Both the position numbers and the translations under genes were made by a program. A stretch of 64,000 bases of DNA, taken from contig JAIWNE010000065.1 of the NCBI GenBank assembly GCA_025331445.1, positions 1 to 64,000 of the forward strand, read 5' to 3'. The notes under the pieces are model-generated. The model saw only the letters and a program-made list of their open reading frames with translations. It was not told the DNA's origin and did not search any database. Shown piece by piece: positions 13,001 through 24,580 of this stretch (position 1 is its first letter; each line of letters begins with the position of its first letter). This DNA is from Blakeslea trispora. Its lineage: Eukaryota; Mucoromycota; Mucoromycetes; Mucorales; Choanephoraceae.

Positions 13001-16000
13001 CAACTTGGCACTGCTACATTTGTTTAATCCCAATTTCCATTGGCGACGTTACATTCGTAAGCTACCACGCACATTAACCAATAGATTAGTCAAACGTACT
13101 CGATTCGCCATCAAGATTAGTGAGCTTACAAAGTACATTGCCTTGCCTGAAATTCGATTACCTAAAGACGCATGTAAAGTCCCTTCTTGTAGAAAAAAAA
13201 AGCTGGATTGTAATAAGAGATACTAATGCATTATTGTTAGTTGACATGGAAAAAGAAATTGGTATGACTGTCGCCAGTGCCCATTTAATCAGTAATTTCA
13301 AGGTTGTCATCCCTGTCCAATTAAGAATCGGTCCTGAATATCTAGTTATCACTACAGTAAGTCAGATAGCTTCATCCAGACATTGATTCGAATGACTTAA
13401 ATCTTGAAACTAGCTTAAAGAGCAAGAAATCTTTTGGAGTCTGAATACTGTTTTGAACAATGTTTATTCCATGACCGATATCTACAATGTTTTCTTGCCG
13501 CCTATGCCACCCAACAAAAAGGCATCAGACAATGGTGAGATTCATGTTATTACAGACTCTGGCAGATCAACTATTGCGCTTGTTGTACCGAATCGTGATG
13601 AAGTTTATAAAGTAAGCAAATGCATCAATCTAAATGCATGATGGATGTCTAACTTTCTCTCTTTCTTTTTCTTATCGCTACAGTATCTTTTAGACTGTAA
13701 AAAGAATTTTGATACACAAATTACTGAAACAAACCATGGTATCCGTCCTGCCGATGTTCCTGGTAGAATACTAAATATGGCATTGCTCAATATGGGAGGC
13801 GAAGATCCTGTGCTCCGTTCCGCTGCTTATAACCTGCTTCATTCACTTTGTATTTCTTTTAGATTCAGCGTAGACCATAAGGTGATGAACGCTAGAGGCA
13901 AGTTAGGAATCGATCATGGAAACTGCACGTTTAGCTGATTCTTGTTTTAGATTTGTGCATTCCTTATAACAGCACTGATTTTATTGTCAGTATGAGTGAA
14001 AACCTAGCCAACTCAGAGACCCACTTGACTCTTGAATTCCTAAATGAGGCCATCTTGGGCTTCAATCGATCTATAAGGGAACCTTCAAGACAAATCTTGA
14101 CACTAGACTACATCAAACCTTGGTTCAAGAATCTTTCATTGTTTATATATGCACCCAGCGTAAGAGAGCCTACTAAAGTGAAGGAAGTCATTCGATCTAT
14201 CATTGTTATGACGGCCGAAAAATCTCGAGTAAGTTGAATTTTAGAAAAGAAAAAGTCTTTTTCAGACCTATGTTTAACATTAAACAAAACAAAAGGTCTC
14301 GGGTCATATACGAGATAAAATTTGGTGCACCCTAAGAGACAACGATGATTTACACAATGTCATCTTGGAGGAAGCAGTTCAATTTGTCATTGAAAATGGC
14401 CTCGGCTCTCCATCTTCAGAGGCTATTGTAAGTGCTCTAGCTACACTGAATACCAACAACATGCGAGGCAAAATCATACGTAACGTTCGAAAAGCACTTT
14501 CAAGTACTGCCCAAAATTTCCAAGATTCAATTGTTCGACATCAAGCCTGGGCTGAAATTGGTTGCTGGATCCGTGTTATCCTGATGATGATGTTTTACTC
14601 TACCAACAAACAAAAGCCTCTGATCGCTGAAGTATTTCATATCATCGCACTTACAGTCTCTACCGGCCCCACATTCATTCGATCATCAGTTCATGAATTG
14701 GCTGTTAACTTGATCCATACACTCGTGACCAATTTGAGCATTAGTCCTGAAAATCGCAAGAAACTCAAGTTTATTCTAGATGATGTATGCGATGGAAAAT
14801 ACCGTGTTCATTTTGGTCTCAACAAGTCTTACGCTAATGCATTCACAATTACTGAAGATACTATGACTGATAATATGGAACAGATGGATTTATCGTCACT
14901 CGAAGTGATTGTTAAACTTTTGTTAGATACGCTTCAATGTGCTGCTCCTGATATGAGTAAGTTTGTCTTGTTATTATTGGTAATATCCAACTCATCATTT
15001 TACTGTTGAATTTTTTTCTAGATACAGCCAATGCCTGGCGTGCTCGATGGATGAGTTTAGTGACCAGCATGACATTTCAGCTTAATCCAGCACTACAACC
15101 ACGTTCCTTTGTTATTCTTGGTTGTCTTGCACAAGAGGAAATTGACGATGATCTTTTGTTCCAAATCCTAATTGTACTTCGTAACGAACTAGCCCGCTTT
15201 GATCGTTCCAATCCACAATTAGTCGTCAGTATTCTGATGTGTTTGACAAACATCCTTTCAAACCTTTCTGTTTCCTCACGGTACCTCATCCCTTCCTTCT
15301 GGCTTGCACTGGGTATGACACAAATGAACATTCCAAGTATCTACAGCCACGGTGTCAAGATGTTGGACACTGTTGTACGAACGCTTGATTCACAAAAATG
15401 CTTTGAAAACCGTACTGTAGAAGATGTGATGATGGAGACACGTAGCCGATTTGGAAGCATGGGACCTGCTGTGGATCAGGCCTCTGGTATCAGTTTCAAT
15501 ACACACTTCTCCTTTGCTGCTGCTGGGTTTTTGTTGAAAGGATACTGTCATTCAGAAGCCCGAGACAATGTATTTTCATGTCTTAGTACCTTGCTTGAAA
15601 TTGAAGCCAAGTCAACATCGAATCAGTCTAACCAGATTGATCCACGTTGTCTAGGCTATCTTTGTGGATTAATGCCATTTGCAGCCAAGAACGATGCCTT
15701 GATTGAATTGCTACGATTGGCAGGCGTGAACGAAGCTGATCTACATATGGAACATCTAGGTCAGACAAAAGATATTAGTTCCTTGGTTTGGCAGTCCATA
15801 GATATTCCCAACAATACTATTGGTGTTTTGACGGTCTCTTTCTTGATCAACATGCTGAACTATTCAGATAGTGAAGCAGAGAGACTATTCCTTTATGAAA
15901 TGCTTGCAAAAATAGCAGCATCTGCTCCAGACATATTTGCATTAGTGTAAGTTTCAACCTTCACGCACTTGAATCATTGCTGACTCTCTATTTTTTTATT

Positions 16001-16270
16001 TATTTTAGTTATGATGCATTAGCACCCAAGATGAATTCTATTATTGTTTCGAGTGATAATATCACGTTGTTGGATGCAATCAAAGATATTCTGGTCACTG
16101 CTTGTTCTGAAAAAGCATTCGATATAGGTGATCGTAGTGGCCAACATCAAGTTTATCTTGAACAAATTGGGTTCAAGGCATTTACTGAGCTTAACTTTGG
16201 TTCCTTTGGTCAAGATCCTACGAGTGACTCTCAGTTAATGAGTGAATTCTTAAGAATTATATGTGAATAA
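7084..16270 (+). CDS. IRA1: Neurofibromin/IRA-type Ras GTPase-activating protein
   Basis: This is a giant negative regulator of Ras-cAMP signalling; the RasGAP domain speeds GTP hydrolysis by Ras. I place 16 exons (7084-7137, 7206-7272, 7328-7410, 7500-8163, 8228-8529, 8614-9678, 9740-10969, 11033-12796, 12873-13173, 13241-13356, 13414-13611, 13684-13897, 13951-14228, 14296-14956, 15022-15946, 16009-16270), which close in frame at 2728 codons including stop, close to neurofibromin size. The RasGAP domain lies in exon 8. The arginine finger is in LFRGTNMATKLL (about residue 1401, nt 11768-11770), and GGFVFLRLFNPAILTPE is the conserved FLR-PA motif (Arg about 1515). Downstream are the Sec14-PH-like part (VVIPVQLRIGPEYLVITT) and a neurofibromin-like LCIPYNSTDFIVSMSENLA segment. 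A Gln-rich run occurs near residue 580. The intron after 13897 appears to use a GC donor. It is the only Ras-pathway gene in the window. Confidence 0.95.
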
Positions 16271-16497
16271 TCATCATTTAATCAATTATATCTTACTTGC
16301 TATTTTCTTAATCCCTCCCCTCTTCTCTCCTTATCTTTCTTTTCCTTATACTTATATATTGTATACCAGTTTACAAAATCCCTCGCCCCCTTTTTATTAT
16401 ACTCATTTAGTGTAAACTGAAGAAAATAATACTAATAATAAATTATACACCCTTTTAGATATGAACAAAATCTATAAACATTGCTTTTTTTTTTTAT

Positions 16498-17470
16498 TTA
16501 ATGCATAGCCTTATTAGCTTCCGCACAAGCTTGAATAGCACTAGCACATTGTTTGATTGTCTTGAATAGGCTACAAAGTTCTTTTGGATCATGACAGTCT
16601 TCTACTCTTTTGGCCAGCTCATCCATCTTTTGAGAAAGGGTGGTGATCACATCATTAGAACCAGCTTGATGAACTGTTGTTTTCTGTCTTTTTGAGTTGG
16701 GTGTCTCTGATGTGGTTTTAGATGTTGTTTTTTGAGCAAGTTCTACTGGCTTCTCGGTCATCGGCTTCTTTGGTTGCTTCTTCTCTTGCTTCTTTTTGTT
16801 TTCCAATTCCAATGCTTCTTTTTCTGTCAAAATAATATTCTCACAAATAACACAATACATTTGGTGTGTGTCTGGATTACGAACCAATGGAACCTACAAG
16901 GAAAGATGAGTATCTCGAAAAGACAGTATAAACATAATTGTATTACAGCATAACAAGACGAGTTGGGACAGTGTTCGTTCAGCAAAGCCCACCTTTGAAG
17001 CATCTTTTGACCAATGAGTTGAGAGGCCTTTGAGGATTGATCTCGTCTTTCACGACGTATTCTGAGTTCCTCTTCGCCATTGTCTATGATGGCTGGTTCT
17101 GCTAGTAAACTGTTGGACATCGTCTTTGGTTCTGTAGGTAAACTCTTGAGAGTCTTTGATTCGACAGGTTCATCTTTGGGAACAGCTTTTTGCTCTTTGG
17201 GTGTTGTCTTGTAGTTGTGGTGAGCACCTTGACTGGGAAGTGGATCGTGATGAGTACAGAAGCTAAGCGATCCATCTTTTGATCTCATCAGAGGAAAGCA
17301 GCAACCATCTTGACTGCAAATAGTATCTGTCATAACCTGATATCTTTCTTTTAACTTTTTTGGACTTTCTCGGAGAGGTGAATCTGAATATTACTTACCC
17401 AGCCTTGGAGAAGGAATGAGCCCAAAAGACTATCTGCTTCTTTTTTACTTCTTGGAGGTTCTATAGACAT
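16498..17470 (-). CDS. Zinc-ribbon protein of the p27 autoantigen (SSSCA1/ZNRD2-like) family
   Basis: Three exons (17470-17399, 17336-16947, 16893-16498) give 285 aa. The N-terminus reads LLGSFLLQGWVM, then a CSQDGC-CFPLMRSKDGSLSFC zinc-ribbon-like block, which matches the helix plus 'CPLMR..DG..FC' arrangement of the p27/ZNRD2 autoantigen domain. After a charged Lys/Pro/Glu-rich linker a second unit follows: IGQKMLQRWALLNEHCPNSS, a second Cys, VPLVRNPDTHQMYCVIC. So there appear to be two tandem domains; the first has lost the regular CxxC spacing (CSQDGCC and FCTHH) and may be degenerate. The C-terminal third is Lys-rich and coiled-coil-like. Human members are small single-domain proteins of uncertain role, so cellular function here is inferred only at family level. 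It is convergent with the RasGAP gene (228 bp gap). Confidence 0.82.
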
Positions 17471-17571
17471 AAGGTATAAATGAAAAAGAAAGGAACAGTC
17501 CAATCAATTTGCCTCCCCCCCCCCCCTTCTTTTTTAATATTCATGCGAGAAAATAGCCCGAGTGCTTATCA

Positions 17572-17797
17572 CAGTCATGACTAAAAAAGCTGTGTTCAAC
17601 AGAAATTTTGATCGAATTCTTCACATCTGTCAGACAGTTATTGATGCCAATGGCAGTTTATTTGAATATTAAAAGCTGTCTTTTTTCTTTTGCTTCTCTA
17701 AGGTTATGTTCTGAGCTACATTCCTGTTAAATCTGAGGAAACAAGAGCCCTTCTTGGGCTTATGATGTTTAATTGCATGGTACAGTATGCTTCTCGG
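17572..17797 (+). repeat. 226-bp transposase 3'-end remnant, copy 2 of an inverted pair
   Basis: Inverted copy of 2729-2954. On this strand an ATG at 17577 opens a 31-codon tail containing FDRILHICQTVIDANG and ending FEY-stop. A C12 run (17515-17526) lies just before it. The two copies enclose GATB, the RasGAP gene and the zinc-ribbon gene. Confidence 0.65.
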
Positions 17798-18224
17798 TGG
17801 TCACGAACTGGGTCTCTAAATATTAATTCGCGTCTGTTTGGGTTTGCAAAACAGCCTTCTGTTTATATTTACATCAATCAACTATACCTCGATTAAGCAA
17901 AAAAAAAAAAAGAGACAACAACAACAACACTTCAAACCGCAAAAGATAGATGAAAAAAGAAAGACTAATTAAGAGAGTTGATACTCCTGCTGACAACGTC
18001 CTTACTGACGGCTTTGAAGAGGTTGGTAACTTTGGGCAAAGCAATGGAAGCACTTTGTGCCTTGACCGCTTGCAAGAAAGTTGTAGAAGATGCTGACCGC
18101 GTCTTCAAGCTGTACCTCCCAGATATCACTGTGATTACAACTGGGTTGAAATGTATTAGGATATGGTTAAAAGAGAGGCTAGACTTAAATGTGACAATAC
18201 GTTTAAGTCTTTAAAAAAAAACAT
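17798..18224. other. Gap without a supported gene
   Basis: This stretch holds an A-run and two overlapping short open frames (a 48-codon frame from 17951 and a 78-codon frame from 17978). Neither has a domain I recognise. It may be non-coding or a fragment of decayed mobile DNA. Confidence 0.45.
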
Positions 18225-18990
18225 TCATGCAATGAGATCATTCCAATCTCTTGGTCGGAAACTGTCCCGTATTGCTTGCAAACATGCCCTGTAAGCTTCT
18301 GCGTTGGGAAAACGCCCATGTCTGCTTCGGTAGATCTGCACTCGTCGATTCATGATCATCCAAAGATTTTCTATCTGGTTTGTGGTATTTCCCTATACAT
18401 CCTATAACCAAGTCGAATTCGATGGCACCTATAATTACTAAAGCCTTCTAATACAATGTTAACATCATATTAGAAGGTAGAAATTATATAAATGATTCTG
18501 CGTATTTTGTTGGTACTGAATTTAAATGACAAGAGATTGATTTCTATTATAAGCCAATTTACTTTTGACTTATGAATCTTCCCTCACTTTCAATAAAGGA
18601 TTAAAGGAGGCTCATTTCGCCTAGCCGAATTACTCACAAATTATTGATTCATGCGTCAAATATCATATGGTTTGAATCTGGCGACTGTGCAGGCCAGTCT
18701 AGCACCTTCCAGTTTTTTGCAGCTCTACATCTATGAACAAGAGCCCCATCTTCCATCAATACTAGGTTTTGCTCCTGTCCATAGAATTCGAGGAGAGGGC
18801 CGTTGTATATGGATGATACAAAGCCTCTCCCCTTGCGATCTATATCGCTGCAGAAGTGGGGTCGGGACTGATGACCAAACCTAATGTCCCCCAAACCATT
18901 ATACTGGTATTGCAAGGCCTATGTAACCATCCTGCTATCACATGTGTCATGTCATACAGCTATTTCAAGTATTGATGTGAAGAGAGTCAA
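18225..18990 (-). pseudogene. Tc1/mariner-like transposase remnant split by a 250-bp insertion
   Basis: The minus strand reads a transposase core: HFCSDIDRKGRGFVSSIY, then NLVLMEDGALVHRCRAAKNW (second catalytic Asp block), then LDWPAQSPDSN. About 250 bp of unrelated AT-rich DNA (roughly 18394-18650) follows. Coding similarity then resumes with NQIENLWMIMNRRVQIYRSR and ends at a stop at 18225-18227. The insertion falls inside the D-x-N-x-I-E-N-x-W block that carries the third acidic residue. The N-terminal half is missing and frames are broken, so the gene is dead. The insert carries a 10-bp-stem hairpin (18444-18453 with 18468-18477). Confidence 0.75.
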
Positions 18991-19162
18991 TGACTATAAA
19001 TCTGATTATGCTTTCAATGTATTGGCTAGGCACATTGAACGCTTTATATATCATATCATCGGTTTTTACCAATGCTTGTTAGATATTTGATTTCAGGATT
19101 ATCTCTGGTAATACCTGAAATGATTTTACGTTTCCAACTTTGTGAACATTATTTTATTTATT

Positions 19163-19191
19163 GTTATTTTGACATTATCTGTCAAAATAAC
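19163..19191. repeat. Short perfect hairpin
   Basis: GTTATTTTGACA at 19163-19174 pairs with its exact complement at 19180-19191 around a 5-nt loop. It lies between two transposase remnants and could be a leftover inverted-repeat end or a simple hairpin. No function can be assigned. Confidence 0.7.
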
Positions 19192-19214
19192 TTTTGATGA
19201 TGATTAATTGAATT

Positions 19215-19440
19215 TCCAATTATAAGTCGTTCTGGCTTCTGTATATGGCCAAATACGACAGTTTGTCAAGAGATTTGGGTCTTCCAGAACCCTCAGCTCT
19301 TTCAACTGTACCTCTGGCTTGAAATCTCTTAATGGTCCTGTTAACGGTGACTGGATTGATTTTAAGTTTTTGGGCGATTTCGATCTGTGGTTGATTTCTT
19401 TGCCAACAATCAACGATGATAGCCTCAAACTCAGTAATAT
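19215..19440 (-). pseudogene. Tc1-like transposase N-terminal (HTH) fragment
   Basis: On the minus strand the frame FEAIIVDCWQRNQPQIEIAQ followed by INPVTVNRTIKRFQARGTVE and GSGRPKSL closely matches the N-terminal helix-turn-helix region of the complete Tc1-like element at 36.8 kb. The catalytic part is absent and the frame degenerates after about 70 codons. It is a 5' fragment of the same element family. Confidence 0.8.
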
Positions 19441-22400
19441 TTATTTAAAGTTTCGAATCCGATTTTAGAGGCAGTATACTATGATTCCATCTTCAATGTG
19501 TGATGCATAGAAGACTGTGACATCTTCTAATGTGCTTTAAGCTTAAAAATTTGCCTTTATAATGGCCATATTATAAAGCTTTTGAAAAAGTAGAGATTGA
19601 CATTCTTTTGGACAATGCAAAATTTGTTAGTCAGACAGTAGTATTAGCAGTAACAACAACAGTAACAACCATGCAAGCTCTGCTTATTTTTCTCAAATAG
19701 TTCTTGACTGCTCAATATACTCCCATATGCACAGACGGTTGCTTTGATCTTTCTGTTGCTGCTTTTCAGCTTGATGTATCGTAAGCTAGATGCACCATTA
19801 AATCAAGACATTTATCTAAGACTTTGTGTCACTAAGCTCAATTTGTATTGACAATCCCATTCTACACTGAATAAAACCCTCTCTTTAATCTTCTTTAACT
19901 CATCTTGACTTAACAGATAAATTACAGCTCATTCCCCTTGTTTCTTAGTCTGATTTAGACATATCATTAGTTGCTAGAAAGAGGTGTCACACCTAGAAAA
20001 CCCCCACGATTCACTTCATCTCATCCTTCCTTTTCTAAATGAAGGGAAAGAAAACAGAGTTTATTCACATGTCAATCCCTTCCCTCTCCCTCTCTTTCTG
20101 TCTTTGAAACAGATTATCGAATGTACTAAAAAACGGACACGAAAGAAAAAGCTTGATCGCCGAGCGCTTGAGTTCAGGCATCCAAAGCAGTAACTATCGA
20201 ACAAGGGTACCAATAAGATGTAAAGATGATGCAACTGATTGCCTTCTTTGGGGTTCTTTCAGATTGCTTGGCTCTTATAGGTTCCTCTTAATTGTCTGTT
20301 TACTTTTTGTTCCTCTCCCCTTTTATGCTTGCTTCTTTCCCACTTTTCTTCTGCTATTTATTGTCCAAAGGTATTGATACACTTTTTATCTAATTCAGTA
20401 GATTTTTCTCTGCAGATACATACCACACATGTCACTGTTTGGTTAGTTGGAGCTATTCTATAATATTTCATGCGACAAGTCTTTTCACGTAACGAGTGTT
20501 ACACAAAAAAGTCTATCACCTTCAACTAGTTTTTTCTTTTCTTTTCTTTTCTCTTTTTTCTTCTTTTCTCTCCCTCTTTGTCCTAGAAAAGAAAAGCTGA
20601 AATGCATTCACTTTTTTTTTGATTCAAAGTTTTTTTTCTCTCTGGTTTAGAAAAAGAAAAGCTCGAAACACATTCACTTTTTTTTTCGCTTTAGGGCTTT
20701 TTTTTTCTGTTGGTAGCTAAAGACGAATGGGATGGGCTTCTCTTTACTGGCAGGATTCAACTCCTCGCTAGGTTTTTGTTGGGGGAAGGGGTGACCAGCG
20801 CAGCTGCGCCGTTCTTTTTCTTACTTTAATCTACTTTACTTGTCTTTTATTTTATTGTCTCTTATTTTATAAATCCAATAAAAATGAAAAACACTTATCA
20901 TCTACATTGACTATGGCTTTTGGGTTTTCTTGTAAGAAAAGTTTGATGCAAATACATAAATATATAAATACATAGATAGCATAGTATGTAAGCCTACTAT
21001 ACTTTATCCATTTTCTTTTCTTTTTTGTGTTCATGCATATTTGAATTTATGGTAAGCAAGCAGCATGATACTTCTTGAGAAGCTTACCTGCCGAAATGCT
21101 ATAACCTCGGCACTTGTCTCTTTACAAAATAATAATGTACTTAGCCAAGAAAAAAAATCAAGATTGATATAGGCTTGTTTCTGGGACCATACTGTATCAT
21201 CTATCGGGAAATAAAGTGCATCTATTTTAAAATATGCATAAACTCAAGACGCGACATTTTCAAATGCTCTTATAATTGCTCACATCAGCCGGCAAACTTC
21301 CAGTACAGAGTTACTTCTATGGTCCTTTTCTCAAAGTGTCAGAGTGTCTTCTGTACAGTGGGGTTACAAAAAATAAGATAAAAGTTTAATTTCCCGCAAA
21401 ATCTAAATTACTATCATCATTGATCTTGGCCTACTAAACATCCCTAAACTGTTACTAGATGTCTTCAGACCCTCAAAATTTCATTAAGCACTGTCTGAAT
21501 TTACTTTTAAAGTCTTTATTACTTTAAAAATACAGATCCAACTAGATTAGTGGCAAACTAAAATCTACTTAGCCCACCTTTGCGGGAAAGAACATATCTT
21601 ATTCTTCTGGGCATGTTTGCGTTCGTGAATAAAGCTGAAGATATCGCTCAAATCAGGAGGTATTTTCAGCGCTGCATGAATTACATTGAAGCATACAGCA
21701 AGCACGAAGATGGTAGAGAAGTTGCCAGCAATGACAAGCAATTCGTAGAGAAGATATACCTTTCTCACAGAAAGGACAAAATCCTCAAAGACCTTGAGTA
21801 AGCCTCGTTTTTTAAAGTTGATTAGTATCGAAATCTGGGAGGTTTAAGTTAAGCGGTGCATTACGCCCAAAACTATTCTCGATACAAGTAAGTTATTGGC
21901 ACTGTTTGCGCTGATAGAACAATGACTAATTTGCTTACGATAGCTACAAGTGAAACTGGCTCTATTGATTTTGTTGTTTTTTTTTAAGAGCCACACACGT
22001 GTTATAGCAAATACCTATCTATTGTTAAGAGGCAATAACAATTCCAATGATCAAGGTCTCAGTATTAGAGTAGAAATCTTTGACATTTTAGTCAAAATCT
22101 TTAACACCTTTCGTGTCTTACAAAAAAAACCAAGATATGAAAAAAAAAAGCGGATGGCGGTATAGTGTTGAAAGGCTTGCCATTTTACATTTGCAAAGTC
22201 AAAAGGCCAAGTCCTAAATCCGAAAGCCTTCAAAAGAAGGACTTCGGGAAGGTAGTATCTTCCTTTTAAAAAAAAGCCATTAGCAAAAAAGAAAGATACT
22301 GCTGTTAGGAAACTGCTGTTTGGGAATGACTTGTTTTGGTAGGTCCATGTTACTGACTTTATATGCCTGACAATAACTGTTCTTTCTACTTGAATAGATG

Positions 22401-23274
22401 CAGTCATGATTTTTTACTGCATATCTTGCGGGGTGTCCAAGATGTGTACAAAATGGCAGAATTGGACTCCTGCAGCAAAGACGAACTTTGGTAATATAAA
22501 TATCTTTATTGTTCATCGACCTTAGGTACTTATGATTGAAATAGGCCTTTGCCAAATACGTCGCTGAAGCCAATATAAAAAACAAATAATTTTGATTTTC
22601 TTGTATAATACAATTTTGATTGCATGCTACAACGTGATGGCTTTGATGATTGTCATTTATAGATTCGCACTAAGAAAAAAGATTATGAAAATACTTCTAC
22701 ATGCATAATCTCTAAAATAAGAATAAGAAACCACTGTATGCTAGCTTCTTTAATATGAAGTTGCTTTAGGTTTGCACAATGCATTGTACATAAATGGATG
22801 ACAAGGACGTAACTCAATAAATCTAAAAGCTGGCATCAACAACCTAACGTTTGATGTCTATTTTAAATTGATTCAACAAAATAGCCAAGTAAAATCATCC
22901 TATAACTTAAACTTTTCCTAATGATTATTATTCGTTCGAGTCAAATTAGAGAGCAAGCGAAAAGCCACATGAAGCAAACCGACTTCAACATCTGAAATAT
23001 ACACAGACGGACTATAGCAAGAAACGGTAAAGCATTCGTGGAAATTAGGACATAGCAACTAAAAGGTAATAAAAGTGGTTTAGTATACCTGCGTTTATTT
23101 CGTCCCGGTAAAGGTAAAAAACCAAAGTGACCACTTTTCTAATTTTCCGGATACCCAAAATTAGGATACCCAAAATATCTGACACCATGCACAGGCTGTT
23201 TGTTACTTGCAGACATTCATTTTCGCTTTTTCCTTTCCTTTTTTTTTATTTATTTATTTCTTAAACTTATCAAC
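19441..23274. other. 3.8-kb gene-poor stretch
   Basis: I see no recognisable gene. The region has pyrimidine tracts (20090-20110, 20530-20720), a GC-rich 12-bp palindrome (GCGCAGCTGCGC, 20798-20809) and a 74-codon open frame from 21580 of unknown nature. Directly before MDM35 a short direct repeat with GGATACCCAAAAT occurs near 23148-23177. Confidence 0.5.
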
Positions 23275-23583
23275 ATGTCTTCCAGTATTGGACCCAACTG
23301 TACAGAATTAAAGCAAAAATACGATAATTGTTTCAATAAATGGTATTCTGAAAAGTTCTTAAAAGGAGATACCACACCTGAATGTGAAGACCTCTTTAAA
23401 GACTACAGAGCTTGTGTGATGGTAAAATAAAATAAAAGCCAGTCAAAATGTCTTTTTTTTTTCTCTGACATTCGTTTCTAGTCTACATTGAAAGAGAAAG
23501 GCATTGATAAATTGCTAGATGATTCTCGTAAAGAAGCTCCTTTTCCTTCAACAGAACAAAAGCAAGATCAATCCTCTGCATAG
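23275..23583 (+). CDS. MDM35: Mitochondrial intermembrane-space protein Mdm35 (TRIAP1 family)
   Basis: Small twin CX9C protein of the mitochondrial intermembrane space. In yeast Mdm35 binds and stabilises the PRELI-type lipid carriers Ups1/Ups2, which move phosphatidic acid and phosphatidylserine between membranes. Two exons (23275-23421, 23482-23583) give 82 aa. The twin motifs are exact: [11 protein letters not shown] and [11 protein letters not shown], each with nine residues between cysteines, and [13 protein letters not shown] between them matches the family core. The tail [20 protein letters not shown] is also typical. The ATG at 23275 fits the family N-terminus; no presequence is expected because import uses the Mia40 relay. 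It is followed 115 bp later by CBC2 on the same strand. Confidence 0.95.
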
Positions 23584-23698
23584 ACACTTATTTATAGACA
23601 TGATATGAAACTACGCTTATGCGCTTTTAAAAAAATAAAATAATAAAACCAAGCAAATTCTCTTTCTCTTCTTTTTTTTTATTTTATTGTATTCAATT

Positions 23699-24543
23699 AT
23701 GGCTTCTATTATCAATTCTCTTGCAGTTCCCTCTAGTTATCGAGATCAACTATACCAAGTAAACTGACTTGTCTTTTAATCACTTTTTCTCTCTCTTTTT
23801 TTTTTTACTAACCTTTATTCTTATTTCGAAATAAGGGTTCTTCTAATCAACTTTCAGACGATCTTTCAACGACATCAACTTTATATGTTGGCAATCTATC
23901 TTTCTTTACAACGGAAGAACAAATCTATGACCTCTTTTCAAAATGTGGTGAAATCAAGCGTATCATTATGGGTTTAGATCGTAATCAAAAGACACCTTGT
24001 GGTTTCTGCTTTGTCGAGTAAGTCAACGAACGAACGCGTTAGAAAGTTTTCTTAACAATGGGCTATAGATACTATCATCGCTCTGACGCACTTGACTGCA
24101 TGAAATATACCAATGGCACTAAACTAGACGAACGTGTGATCCGTTGCGATCTCGATCCAGGCTTTAAGGAAGGAAGACAGTTTGGTCGTGGTAAGAGTGG
24201 TGGACAGGTGAGAGATGAATATCGTACAGAATATGATGTTGGTCGCGGTGGTTGGGGTCATCGTATGCGTCAACAATTAGAAAATGAACGTGAACGCAAT
24301 ATCAAGGAAAACTATGAGGCCATCAAAGATATTCCTCAAGGTGCTGATGAATACAAGAGTCAAGCCAACCATCCTACAGGCAATTCAAAGCGTAAATATG
24401 ATGATAACGCGGAGGCCGATAACAATAAGCGTCAAAAAGAACAGGTGAGTCAGGTATGAAGCATTGGAATTGAACAGATGAACTCAAAGGGATGATTTTA
24501 GAATCCTCGATTTAGAGAAAACGATGATGAAGATGACGAATAA
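23699..24543 (+). CDS. CBC2: Nuclear cap-binding protein small subunit (CBP20/Cbc2)
   Basis: RNA-recognition-motif subunit of the nuclear cap-binding complex, which binds the m7G cap of new transcripts with the large subunit CBP80. Four exons (23699-23758, 23836-24017, 24069-24444, 24502-24543) give 219 aa. The RRM shows RNP2 ([10 protein letters not shown]) and RNP1 ([12 protein letters not shown], joined across the second intron). The typical C-terminal block [20 protein letters not shown], followed by [17 protein letters not shown], is intact. The tail is Lys/Arg-rich, then acidic (ENDDEDDE). The partner CBP80 is not in the window. Confidence 0.96.
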
Positions 24544-24580
24544 ACAAAAGTTTATTTCTTTTTTTTTTTATAATAATAAA

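Noticed and set aside
13160..13245. Apparent frameshift at an A9 run in the RasGAP gene
   Set aside because: A normal 67-nt intron (13174-13240) with donor GTAAAG, branch point TACTAAT and acceptor TTAG restores the frame, so no lesion is needed.
21580..21801. 74-codon frame with a charged C-terminus in the gene-poor stretch
   Set aside because: No domain, no partner exons and an equally long frame on the other strand; coding status unsupported.
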